NCBI RefSeq assembly: GCF_019752095.1
Contig: NZ_JAIEMO010000003.1
Coordinates: 1-64,000 of the forward strand
Source: Nitrosomonas sp.
GTDB lineage: Bacteria; Pseudomonadota; Gammaproteobacteria; Burkholderiales; Nitrosomonadaceae
DNA: 64,000 nt
Direction: 5' to 3'
Under the pieces are notes generated by a model. The model was not told the DNA's origin, did not search any database, and worked only from the letters and a program-made list of their open reading frames with translations. Shown piece by piece: positions 11,254-21,031 of the stretch. A program made the position numbers and the translations under genes. Position 1 is the stretch's first letter; each line of letters begins with the position of its first letter.

Positions 11254-11278
11254 GTGCCGCCAGATTAGTCGGTGGCAC
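11254..11278. terminator. Hairpin between convergent genes
   Basis: GTGCCGCC (11254-11261) pairs with GGTGGCAC (11271-11278) with one G-U pair. It sits between the convergent OmpA-like and CheA-like genes and may end both transcripts; neither side has a clean T-run. Confidence 0.45.
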
Positions 11279-11295
11279 CACCAATAAATCTTGGG

Positions 11296-14200
11296 TTATT
11301 TTTTGAAAAATCCCGACAAATGATTTAACAATTCTTCTTCTTTGTAAGGCTTGCCAAGAAATATATGAACGCCTAAATCCTTGGCAATCTTACGATGTTT
11401 CTCAGCGGTTCGTGAGGAGATGATGATCATTGGGATATGCGCTGTTTCCGGGTTCGAGCGCACCTTTTCGATCAATTCAAAACCGTTCATTTTAGGCATT
11501 TCCAGATCAATCAGCATGACGTCAGGGATGATTTCCTGAAGACTTTCGATCGCTTCGACACCGTTTTTCGCAATCACCACGTCGCAACCTTCACGTTCCA
11601 AAAGACGGCAGGTTACTTTGCGTACAGTCAGTGAATCGTCCACTACCATGATAGTAGGCGATTTGACTGATTTTTTGTGTATGGCGGGAGTTAATTCAGG
11701 TACCGGAGTGCTGAGCGTCTTTTGCACATCGCTGCGTTGCATCAATTTGACTGGATTCAGGATCAGAATAATTTCACCATCACCGGTGATGGTGGCACCT
11801 TCGATACCTGGCGCTTGAGCGAGCTGTGAGCCGGTACTTTTGATCACCACTTCGGTATCGCCTAGAAATTCATCAGCGTGGATTGCCAGATATTGGGTGC
11901 CGCTATGCAGAAATAATACTGGGTTGTGCTGAGCAATCTCCGGACTATGATCGGTTTCGCCTAATAAATGCGATAGATGGGAAAATGGATATTTCTTTCC
12001 GTTAAATTCAACACAATGTTCCTGATAGGTTTTCTTTAATTCATCGTGATCAAATTCCCGATGATGCTCCACAATGAAAGCCGGAATCGCATAGATTTGT
12101 TTTCCGGCGCGGATCATGAATGTCTGTGCCACGGACAGCGTAAGCGGCAGATAGATCGTGAAGCTTGTGCCTTGATAAGGAACGAAATCGACGCTGATAC
12201 GGCCGTTCAGCATCAAAATTTCATTCTGGACGATATCCAGCCCAATGCCGCGACCGGAAATTCCGGTGATGGAATCGGAGGTTGACAAACCTTGCGCGAA
12301 AATCAATGACATGGTGGTATCGCCGTCAATAGCTTCCTTCTCCTGAACCAATCCAAGCCGCTGCGCTTCCTCCCGGATACGCGGAAGATTCAGGCCACGG
12401 CCATCGTCACTGAGCGTGATGATCACCTCATTGCCTTCTTGACGCAATTGCAGGGTTATTTTCCCGGCATCGGGCTTGCCTGCCTGTTGTCTCTGCTTCG
12501 GTTCTTCGATGCCATGTGCGATGGCATTACGTAGCAGGTGCTCGAGCGGGGGGTTAATTTTCTCTAACACATTGCGGTCAATCTCAACTTCCGCGCCGAA
12601 GATTTCCAGATCTACTTCTTTTCCCATATCTTCGGCCACTTGCCTGGCAATGCGGTAATAACGCTCGGCATAATTGCTAAACGGTATGGTACGAATCTGC
12701 AGCAAGGATTGCTGCAGCTGGCGGTTGATAACGGATTGCTGTGCAACGGATTCTTCAGCAACATGATGTGTGGTACGCAAGCTTTTTTGCACGGTGATTA
12801 TGTCATCAACACTCTCCGCCATTAGTCGCGTCAATTCCTGAAAACGGGAGAAGCGATCGAATTCGAGCGGATCAAACGTGTGTTCGCTTTCATGTTGTTG
12901 CGCAAGGTGCGATTGCATTTGAGTTTCCGCCTGAATTTCCACTTCGCGCATCTGATCGTGTAAGCGGTGTGTACTTTCGGCAAGATCCTGCAAAGACTGT
13001 TTAAAACTGTTGAGTTGCGCTTCAACTTTAGATCGTAGAATACTGGCTTCACCGGAATCATTCATCAGTCGATCAATAAGCTCAGAATTGATGCGTAAAA
13101 TGGCCTTGGATTGAAGTAGCTCAGCTTTCTCAGGCAAAGCCTGATTTTGTGCTGATGTATCCACTGCACTATTGATATTAACTTGCTCCGAGACCCCTGG
13201 GGTGCCAATACTTTGCAGCTGTTCAATCTGGCTACTGATGATGTCAAATTCACTTTCTAGCTGATCCAACGCAGAATCCGACATATCATGCTCATGGAAA
13301 GCCGTTTCGACATGGCTTTCCATAGCATGAATCAAGTCGCCCAGCACTACAGCTCCCGTCATGCGGGCACTGCCCTTCAGGGTATGCAATAACCGTAACA
13401 TCGCACGGTGAATGTCGTCATCCCTCGGCAACATGCGCCAAGCTCGTAATTTGCTGCCGATTTGCGGAATGATGTCATAAGTCTCTTCAAGAAATGCTTG
13501 CAGCAGTTCCGGGTTGATCTGCTCGACGGCATCGAGAAGCGGCACAGATTCAGCTGACGTGGAGAGCAATGATGACTCCGGCAATGCCGCCAACTCTTCG
13601 GGTTTCACTGCGGGTTCATCGGTATTGGCTGCAAAACCAATGACCTCAGCTTCAGCTCTTTGAACCAGCAATTCTTTTGCTGTCAGTAATAATTCTTTGG
13701 CATCAACATGGGTAGTGCCCTGTTCGCGCAAATCTCTGCACCATCCGGCATAAGCCTGGCGCGCACGGGTAATCAAGTCTACTAATTGATCGCTAATCGG
13801 TATTTTCTCATTCAACCAATGATTCAGCACTTGCTCCAGATTCCACGCGACATCACTCATTTCCTCCAGCTTGACCATGCGGCCGCTGCCTTTAAGTGTA
13901 TGAAACCCACGTTGCAAACTGGTAAGCGCATCATGATCGTAAGCACCAATGCGGCACTTCTGCAGATCATTACCGAGTTCTGCCAACAGCTGATTCGCTT
14001 CTTCAAGGAAAATTTCGAGCAACTCCGAGTCAACATCTGTGCTTGCCACTTCGCTGCACACTGTTTCCAATTGCGCTTCGGTGACAGGCGAAACTTGTAT
14101 TGCTGGTGTCGATTGCGATGCTCTAGTGCGGCGCATTGCCACCATTTGGAATAATGCAAGTGCTTCCTCGACAATCTGGATACTATCGGATTGCCCACTT

Positions 14201-15837
14201 CTGAGCGCTTCAATAAAGAAACCCAAGCTACTTAATCCATCCACAAGCAAAATCTGTTCTGACTCAACGATTTCATAATCTGGCTGCAACAGTTTTTCAA
14301 CCAAATTCTGACAAAGCCTCAATAACGTTTGAGCACGCTCCAATTCCAGCATAACCAAAGCACCTGCAATTTGCTTGAATAAGCTTGAAAGCAAAACTAG
14401 TCCGGATCGTTCGCTTGGCTCAAAAAAGAATTTATCCAGAATACTCTCGATTTGCGCAAGATTGGTCAGCATTTCTTGCGCAACTTGCGCCAGTAAATCT
14501 TTGTCCTGCGTGCTATTTTCTGACGCATCAAAAAAAGGAACAGCAGGTAATTCGTTAATGTTGACATCACCGGCAGTAACGCCATGCAAACGCAAAACCA
14601 GAATATCGATCTGGCGTGGCAGTTCTGGCGACAACTTGTAAAAATCATCGAGGATGCTCTCAATCATCAATAAAGCAGTAGCCATTTCCATGGCCAATTC
14701 CTCGTCCATATCTTGCGGCTGTGCATGCAAATATGCGGCGGTATCACTCATTGCATCAATCAGCTTGATTAACGGCGCACACTCCGTTTGCTGCGCTTGG
14801 TGCAAGAGCCAATCAATATACTCTGACAACGCAACTAAACTCTCTTGATGCCCCGCACAAAACTCCCGCCAAATATCATTGGTTTGCATCAACGTACCAC
14901 GCAATCTTTCCAATAATGGATTTAGAAATTCCGACTGCTCAAATGTCAGCGCATCGGTAGCTGATAGGCTTGGCCAAGCAAAGCTGCGCTTGATATCATC
15001 AATACGCTGCCCGGTCGATTCACTATGAATAAGGTGATACAGCAATTCACGCATTAACACCGCAGTGTTACCCAGTGTTCCAGCAGCCAGATGACGAATC
15101 GCTTGCTCGATCTTTCCGCACAACCTCCGGATCATGAGGTCAATTTGACTGTCATCCAAATACAGCAAGTCTTCTAAGAAACCAGCCGTCACCCACCAAA
15201 AAACACGTTGTTCTGCCGTTCCTGGAAATGCCTCGATCTGATTCACGGCTGCTGCCATTTGTTGCAATCCCTGTTGATTCGAAGGATCACGCAACCACTT
15301 CAGCAAACCGGCTTGATATTCAGCACCCAACTGCTTGGCCAAAGTTTTGGCGGATATGGCATCAATATGCGCAGCTGGGTCTTTTAGCACTGGATCTACG
15401 GTTAAGCGCGGGAAAAACAAATCACTTTCGGGTGCATTCTCGAAACCATACACTTGCATTAACGAGCGATAAACTGGGAACAATCGCAACGCGTTTTCTG
15501 CGGCACCATCGATAAGTTCGTTGAGATAGAACAATAAAGCTTTGGTGGATTGTTTCAGTGCATCAATAACCGGCGGACTCAGTTCAATTTTTTTATAAAT
15601 CAGCGCATCAACCACTTGCTCCATTTTCTCGGTAACGGTGGTGATACTCGTCAGATTTAGCATCTCCAACAAACCATCCAGCTGATGGATATAATTCCGA
15701 CAGTCTTTGATCAGCTTGTCATTATCGGGATGCTGGCTATACACCTCCAGATTCTGATCTATCAATGCAAATACCTGATAAATTCCATCCTTAATGCCGA
15801 TAATTGCCGAAATGTTAAGTTTAGGTTGAGCGCTCAT
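11296..15837 (-). CDS. ChpA/PilL-like hybrid chemotaxis histidine kinase
   Basis: A 1513-aa multidomain kinase. The long N-terminal region (about 600 residues) is mostly helical and may hold degenerate Hpt repeats. Two clear Hpt sites follow: FHTLKGSGRMV near residue 646 and LHTLKGSARMTG near 817. Then come the dimerisation region, the HATPase with HLLRNAIAHGIEEP near 1100 and ISGRGIGLDIV, a CheW-like domain, and a C-terminal receiver (VVDDSLTVRK, phospho-acceptor Asp in MLIDLEMPKMNG about 1442). Such proteins control twitching motility and surface sensing through type IV pili. It lies 40 nt downstream of the PilJ-like receptor on the same strand. The usual pilGHI genes are not beside it. Confidence 0.92.
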   Translation of the reverse strand: MSAQPKLNISAIIGIKDGIYQVFALIDQNLEVYSQHPDNDKLIKDCRNYIHQLDGLLEMLNLTSITTVTEKMEQVVDALIYKKIELSPPVIDALKQSTKALLFYLNELIDGAAENALRLFPVYRSLMQVYGFENAPESDLFFPRLTVDPVLKDPAAHIDAISAKTLAKQLGAEYQAGLLKWLRDPSNQQGLQQMAAAVNQIEAFPGTAEQRVFWWVTAGFLEDLLYLDDSQIDLMIRRLCGKIEQAIRHLAAGTLGNTAVLMRELLYHLIHSESTGQRIDDIKRSFAWPSLSATDALTFEQSEFLNPLLERLRGTLMQTNDIWREFCAGHQESLVALSEYIDWLLHQAQQTECAPLIKLIDAMSDTAAYLHAQPQDMDEELAMEMATALLMIESILDDFYKLSPELPRQIDILVLRLHGVTAGDVNINELPAVPFFDASENSTQDKDLLAQVAQEMLTNLAQIESILDKFFFEPSERSGLVLLSSLFKQIAGALVMLELERAQTLLRLCQNLVEKLLQPDYEIVESEQILLVDGLSSLGFFIEALRSGQSDSIQIVEEALALFQMVAMRRTRASQSTPAIQVSPVTEAQLETVCSEVASTDVDSELLEIFLEEANQLLAELGNDLQKCRIGAYDHDALTSLQRGFHTLKGSGRMVKLEEMSDVAWNLEQVLNHWLNEKIPISDQLVDLITRARQAYAGWCRDLREQGTTHVDAKELLLTAKELLVQRAEAEVIGFAANTDEPAVKPEELAALPESSLLSTSAESVPLLDAVEQINPELLQAFLEETYDIIPQIGSKLRAWRMLPRDDDIHRAMLRLLHTLKGSARMTGAVVLGDLIHAMESHVETAFHEHDMSDSALDQLESEFDIISSQIEQLQSIGTPGVSEQVNINSAVDTSAQNQALPEKAELLQSKAILRINSELIDRLMNDSGEASILRSKVEAQLNSFKQSLQDLAESTHRLHDQMREVEIQAETQMQSHLAQQHESEHTFDPLEFDRFSRFQELTRLMAESVDDIITVQKSLRTTHHVAEESVAQQSVINRQLQQSLLQIRTIPFSNYAERYYRIARQVAEDMGKEVDLEIFGAEVEIDRNVLEKINPPLEHLLRNAIAHGIEEPKQRQQAGKPDAGKITLQLRQEGNEVIITLSDDGRGLNLPRIREEAQRLGLVQEKEAIDGDTTMSLIFAQGLSTSDSITGISGRGIGLDIVQNEILMLNGRISVDFVPYQGTSFTIYLPLTLSVAQTFMIRAGKQIYAIPAFIVEHHREFDHDELKKTYQEHCVEFNGKKYPFSHLSHLLGETDHSPEIAQHNPVLFLHSGTQYLAIHADEFLGDTEVVIKSTGSQLAQAPGIEGATITGDGEIILILNPVKLMQRSDVQKTLSTPVPELTPAIHKKSVKSPTIMVVDDSLTVRKVTCRLLEREGCDVVIAKNGVEAIESLQEIIPDVMLIDLEMPKMNGFELIEKVRSNPETAHIPMIIISSRTAEKHRKIAKDLGVHIFLGKPYKEEELLNHLSGFFKK

Positions 15838-15877
15838 TTTTCCGTACCATCAGTTCATAGTGGGACCGAAAATACCC

Positions 15878-18052
15878 TCACACCTTGAAATTAGACACCG
15901 ATGCTTTCAGCTCGGATGCAAATCCGGTAATCTGTTTAATCGATCCGGTGGTTTTCAGGGTTCCTTGGGTATTCTGTCGGGTAATATGAAGAATTTCTTC
16001 CATATTAGCAACCACCTTGTGCGCGGCTCGTGTTTGCGTATTAGTCACATCAAAAATATTCGATACTAATTGAGCGAGCTGCTTGGATACTTGTTCGATC
16101 TCCTCCAAGGCCCTTCCGGCCGCATCGGAGCGCTTTGCGCCTTTTGCCACACCCAGTGTGCTGCGCTCCATCGCGGCGATAGCGTCCTGGGTGTCACCTT
16201 GAATCGTAACGATCAATTCGCTAATTTGTTTGCTGGCCTCCGTTGACCGCTCAGCAAGGCGCTGCACTTCCTGCGCGATCACAGTAAAACCATGTCCCGC
16301 CTCACCGGCGGCAGTAGCTTGCAGTGCCGCATTCAAAGCCAGAACATTGGTTTGATCGGTGATATCAGTAATCAATGCGACAATATCGCCAATTTCCTGT
16401 GAACTTTCACCTAGGCGCTTAATCCGCTTCGAGGTATCCTGAATATAGGTACGAATCTCATTCATCCCGGTAATCGATTCACGCACCGCCGATGTGCCTT
16501 TTTCCGCCGTAGCCAACGATTGTTTCGCCACTCTTGCGGATTCCATCGCCATATCCGATATTTCGCTGATTGATTCGGTCATGCCTAAAACCGCAATCGT
16601 TGTCTGTTCGATTTTTGCCGTTTGATGTTGCGCTGCGGTTAATAACCCGGATGAAACTTGTTGCGCCTGATTGGATGCTCTCACCACTAATGCGCTGGCC
16701 TGATTAACCTGCTCCACCAGGGCATGCAATTCCTCAATCGTACAATTGATGGCATCAGCAATAGCACCGGTTGTGCGGTTAGTGATATCGGTGCGAACCG
16801 TTAAGTCGCCGTCGGCAATTCTTTTCATGTTATCCAGCAAAGTCACAATGGCTTTTTGTGTTTTAGCCACTTCGTTGCGGCTGGCTAAATCTTGATAGCG
16901 CGCATTCTGAAGCACTGTCCGGATAAAAAAAATCAACGCAAGCAACACACAAGTACCGAGCATCATCATCAGTCTATTTAGCCGCGATATCGTGTACGAG
17001 GCTTGCTCCTGAATCTGATTGCTCAGCTCACGCGAGATATTCAGCATTACATCACTCTTGCTTACCATATCATCAATAGCCGACTGCACCGTTGCTGCTG
17101 CAGAAATCTCTTTCTGTATCACATGCAGGTGATCGTCGAGCCTTCTCACCAATGCATAAACATGCGAAAGCAGATCCTGAATCAATTCATCCCGACTTGA
17201 AGCTACGCCCAAACCGTTATCGCCTTGACTTAACGCGTGCGTAATCGCCGAAATATGTGCGTGATCCTGTGTCAATTGCGCAGTAATTTCTGCCAATGGC
17301 AATTCGATTGGCAGTAGCGTTTTTACATTTCTCGCGACGTTGCGTGCATGCATTCTTATGACTTCCACCGTACGAACTTCATTCGACAGATTGCCAATTT
17401 GTACCATACGGCTGATTAATTCTTCACTGCGCCTATTCAGTTGACTATGTGCAATATGGATCGCCTTGATACTGCTAATGAGTTGCAACAACGATTCTTG
17501 CTGACTCAAAATCAGATGGATATTTCCTTCCTCAATTTGCCAGTTTTTAAGATAGGCATCCAAACTCTGCGACGATGCGTCATCAACGGCGGAGATGGCC
17601 TTGCCATGATACAAACCACCTTGCAATAACAGCATAATATAGCGATTCAGTTGATTCTGGCCATCTTGCAATGGTGTAAAAGCTGATACATTGCCGGTGA
17701 TTATTTGCTGGGCAGCATTGGATACACGCAAATGCTGCAACTGTAACTGTGAAACAAGTTCTGGTTGTAGCGCATTGTTTCTGGCTTGCTGTACACTGAA
17801 AATCAGTGTACTCAGCAGCAGCGCAGTGAAAAACATCACGATGCCACCCAGAATCCAACTATGGTTGAGCAAGGTGGTTTTTTTCGAAACATTTTTTTTC
17901 GCTGGCAGCACAATAACCGGCAGCTTCTTTCCTATCGCAACCAGACTGGTTGTTAATCCAAATTTAGAAAAATTGTTTTCCATTGTTTTCTCCAGCTTTA
18001 AGTTCAGCTTGCCTGAATATTCAGGCACATTGAAGGCAAAATCATCCGACAT
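15878..18052 (-). CDS. pilJ: PilJ-like methyl-accepting chemotaxis receptor
   Basis: A 724-aa receptor. Transmembrane helices lie at about residues 61-88 (WILGGIVMFFTALLLSTLIF) and 358-380 (LGTCVLLALIFFI), giving a periplasmic sensor of roughly 270 residues with PilJ-type helices. A HAMP linker follows (ADGDLTVRTDITNRTTGAIADAIN). The signalling domain contains the hairpin tip region EIGDIVALITDITDQTNVLALNAALQA as in all MCPs. An alternative start is Met24 (MENNFSKFGL). It should feed the adjacent CheA-like kinase for pilus or surface responses. Confidence 0.9.
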   Translation of the reverse strand: MSDDFAFNVPEYSGKLNLKLEKTMENNFSKFGLTTSLVAIGKKLPVIVLPAKKNVSKKTTLLNHSWILGGIVMFFTALLLSTLIFSVQQARNNALQPELVSQLQLQHLRVSNAAQQIITGNVSAFTPLQDGQNQLNRYIMLLLQGGLYHGKAISAVDDASSQSLDAYLKNWQIEEGNIHLILSQQESLLQLISSIKAIHIAHSQLNRRSEELISRMVQIGNLSNEVRTVEVIRMHARNVARNVKTLLPIELPLAEITAQLTQDHAHISAITHALSQGDNGLGVASSRDELIQDLLSHVYALVRRLDDHLHVIQKEISAAATVQSAIDDMVSKSDVMLNISRELSNQIQEQASYTISRLNRLMMMLGTCVLLALIFFIRTVLQNARYQDLASRNEVAKTQKAIVTLLDNMKRIADGDLTVRTDITNRTTGAIADAINCTIEELHALVEQVNQASALVVRASNQAQQVSSGLLTAAQHQTAKIEQTTIAVLGMTESISEISDMAMESARVAKQSLATAEKGTSAVRESITGMNEIRTYIQDTSKRIKRLGESSQEIGDIVALITDITDQTNVLALNAALQATAAGEAGHGFTVIAQEVQRLAERSTEASKQISELIVTIQGDTQDAIAAMERSTLGVAKGAKRSDAAGRALEEIEQVSKQLAQLVSNIFDVTNTQTRAAHKVVANMEEILHITRQNTQGTLKTTGSIKQITGFASELKASVSNFKV

Positions 18053-18105
18053 AACCGATGTCAGCTGCTAGCTTAACCTTAGGAGTGTGTGATCAAAAAC
18101 AGAAT

Positions 18106-18127
18106 AAGACCTGGAAAACAAGGTCTT
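18106..18127 (-). terminator. Probable ilvA terminator
   Basis: AAGACCT and AGGTCTT form a 7-bp stem around an 8-nt loop. On the minus strand a T-rich stretch (ATTCTGTTTTT) follows. It sits between ilvA and the receptor gene downstream. Confidence 0.55.
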
Positions 18128-18150
18128 TTAGATGTGAGATTGTGGATCGA

Positions 18151-19662
18151 TTATGCGAGGAATAATTTATACGCCGGATTCTTGGTTTCGTCCCAATAAC
18201 GATAACCCAATTGATCCAGGAAAGCGTTGAAATCGGATTTTTCTGTAGGGGGTACTTGGATGCCGATCAACACGCGGCCATAGTCGGCGCCATGATTACG
18301 ATAGTGGAATAAACTGATGTTCCAGTTATGGCTCATGCTGTTCAGGAAATTCATCAGCGCACCTGGGCGATCGGGAAATTCAAAACGATACAAAATCTCG
18401 TTTTTCACATCGCGTGCCCGCCCGCCGACCAAATGTCGGATATGCAGTTTGGCCATTTCATTGCTGCTCAAGTCTTCGGTCGCCAGACCGCTTTGCTTCA
18501 ATTCGCTGATCAGTTTTTGAGTTTCCTCCTGATTGCGTACCGATACGCCAACAAAAATATGCGCCACTTTCGGATCCGCATAACGGTAATTAAATTCGGT
18601 AATGCTTTTGGCACCAAGCAAATTACAGAATTTTTTGAAACTGCCAGGTTGTTCCGGAATCGTCACTGATATCACTGCTTCACGTTGCTCACCAATTTCC
18701 GCGCGTTCGGAAATATGCCTCAGACGGTCAAAATTCATATTGGCTCCAGATGCGATTGCAACCAGTGTCTTGTGCATGATTTTTTCACGCGCGACATACG
18801 CCTTGATTCCGGCAATCGAAAGCGCGCCGGATGGTTCCATAATCGTGCGCGTATCTTCAAATACATCTTTGATCGCCGCACAGATGGAATCAGTATCAAC
18901 CAACATCACTTCATCGACCAATTCGCGACATAAACGAAAGGTTTCCTTGCCCACATGCCGCACCGCCACCCCATCCGCAAACAACCCCACCTGTGCCAAT
19001 TTAACACGACGACCACTCTGCAGCGAGCGGTACATGGCATCGGCATCTACTGGCTCAACACCGATGATCTTGACTTTCGGATACAACCGTTTCACATACG
19101 CGGCAATTCCGGCGATCAAACCGCCCCCACCAATCGGCACAAAAATAGCATGAATCGTGCCGGTATGCTGGCGCAGAATTTCCATGCCGATCGTTCCCTG
19201 TCCGGCAATGACATCCGGGTCATCATAAGGATGCACAAATGTAGCCTGTTCTTCCTTCGCTAGTTGTATCGCGTGCTCATACGCATCGTTATATGAATCG
19301 CCATGCAATGTCACCGTAGCACCCAACGCCATGACCGCATGCACCTTGATTTGCGGCGTCGTTTCTGGCATCACGATGGTTGCGGAACACTTGAGTTTCT
19401 TGGCAGCCAATGCTACCCCTTGCGCATGATTACCCGCAGAAGCGGCAATCACGCCGCGATTACGCACTGCAGGCGGCAGCTTGATCATCTTGTTATAGGC
19501 GCCGCGCAACTTAAAAGAAAAAACCTGCTGTAAATCTTCCCTTTTCAACAAAACCTGATTATGGATCCGCGCGGATAAATTGGCGACAAGTTCCAGCGGA
19601 CTCTCAATCGCCACATCATAAACCTGTGCGGTCAGTATTCTTTCAAGGTAATTGTTTTTCAT
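18151..19662 (-). CDS. ilvA: Biosynthetic threonine ammonia-lyase
   Basis: A 503-aa PLP enzyme that deaminates threonine to 2-oxobutyrate, the first step to isoleucine. The PLP lysine is in FSFKLRGAYNKM, the phosphate-binding and substrate loops are SAGNHAQGVALAA and PIGGGGLIAGIAA. Two ACT-like regulatory domains follow the catalytic part (ISVTIPEQPGSFKKFCNLLG and LYRFEFPDRPGALMNFLN), so it is the long, isoleucine-inhibited form. Single gene with its own probable terminator. Confidence 0.97.
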   Translation of the reverse strand: MKNNYLERILTAQVYDVAIESPLELVANLSARIHNQVLLKREDLQQVFSFKLRGAYNKMIKLPPAVRNRGVIAASAGNHAQGVALAAKKLKCSATIVMPETTPQIKVHAVMALGATVTLHGDSYNDAYEHAIQLAKEEQATFVHPYDDPDVIAGQGTIGMEILRQHTGTIHAIFVPIGGGGLIAGIAAYVKRLYPKVKIIGVEPVDADAMYRSLQSGRRVKLAQVGLFADGVAVRHVGKETFRLCRELVDEVMLVDTDSICAAIKDVFEDTRTIMEPSGALSIAGIKAYVAREKIMHKTLVAIASGANMNFDRLRHISERAEIGEQREAVISVTIPEQPGSFKKFCNLLGAKSITEFNYRYADPKVAHIFVGVSVRNQEETQKLISELKQSGLATEDLSSNEMAKLHIRHLVGGRARDVKNEILYRFEFPDRPGALMNFLNSMSHNWNISLFHYRNHGADYGRVLIGIQVPPTEKSDFNAFLDQLGYRYWDETKNPAYKLFLA

Positions 19663-19888
19663 AACGAGAAGTGGATAAATTCGAGCGCTATTGTAATCCG
19701 GAACCAGAAGGGGATTTTAGCACGATCAAGGATAGCATGAGCTTTCTTGCGGTTATGGGATACTGAATAAAAATGAAGAAGATATTATGTGCATTACACG
19801 GATTGATATGCTTTCTAATGCAATATATCGCATCATCTCGGAAAATTAAATTAACAAAGACTGCTTTATCTATTGGGAAAGTGATCGA

Positions 19889-21000
19889 ATGAGCCTGGAA
19901 AAGACATTGAAGAAATCCGACTTGGTATCAAAGCCGGACGTTTCATAAATGAAACCTCCGTCTCTCAAGGTATAGTTCTGCGCTTACTGCATGCACTTTC
20001 ATGGCCAGCCTACGACACGCAGGTTATATGCCCTGAGTATTCTTTAGAAGGTCGACGTGTTGACTATGCGCTGTGTCATCCACCAGGTAAGCCAATTGCC
20101 TTCGTGGAGGTAAAGCAAATTGGCCAAAGCGAAGGTACGGAAAGGCAATTATTTGAGTATGCGTTTCACATTGGTGTGCCGTTGGCCATCCTTACTGACG
20201 GGCAGGAATGGAATTTCTTCCTACCCGGAGAGCAAGGTGATTACGGCGAGCGTAGAGTATACAAGCTCGACATTGTAGAACGAGATATTTCCGAGTGCAT
20301 GGCACGACTAATCCGCTATCTCAAGTACGATGCGATTGTCTCTGGCGCCGCAATTGATGCCGAACGTGAAGACTACCGCAATGTTTCACGCGACAGACTG
20401 ATGAAGTCGACTTTACCCAAAGCATTGACACGATTGTTGGAAGAAGAAGACGAACTCCTGCTCGAGCTAGTAGCCGATCGCGTTGAGAGTCTTTGTGGCT
20501 ATAAACCAGATCCTGATACTGTTGCCAGATTTCTCAAAGAGAACGTTGTGTTTAAATCCACTCCAACAACCATCCTGAAACAATCTTCACGTTCACCAAC
20601 TGCGAAATCTGTTGCTGCATCAGATTCAGCGCGCATTTCCTCAACTCACAAATTTCCCTCAATAGGCTTTGTAATTGAAGGCAGACAATATACGACACGT
20701 AGCGCTCGCGAAGTTCTGGAAGGAGTCTTTGAAGCACTTCACGAGCGCGATGCAACAATCCTTGAGCGTTTTGCCGCACTACCACAGCATGGGCGCACTC
20801 GTCGCTATCTCGCAAAAAACCCGAACGACCTTTATCCTGGTCGTCCAGACTTAGTTCGCGATCACTCCATGCAATTGACTTCCGGCTGGTGGCTCAGTAC
20901 CAATCATAGTCGCGCAACAATCAAGCGAATTATTGAAATGGCCTGTGATGTCGCTCATTTAAAATATGGCAAAGATCTACAGGTAAGTGTAGGCGAGTAA
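19889..21000 (+). pseudogene. Type I restriction HsdR_N-like nuclease protein with frameshifted start
   Basis: The main frame (19885-21000) lacks a normal start. The ATG at 19889, preceded by GGGAAAG, is in a different frame; adding one A to the AAAA run at 19899-19902 would give a product beginning MSLEKDIEEIRLGIKAGRF, about 370 aa. The next ATG, at 20326, falls after the nuclease core. That core shows RRVDYALCHP and AFVEVKQIGQS, a PD-(D/E)XK arrangement as in HsdR N-terminal domains, then ERQLFEYAFHIGVPLAILTDGQ. The C-terminal ~110 residues form an extra domain of unknown function. No methylase or specificity subunit is nearby. It may be a decayed gene, a sequencing error in a homopolymer, or initiate at a rare codon. 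Confidence 0.7.
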
Positions 21001-21031
21001 AAATCATAGGCTATCAGTGATGTGAATAATA

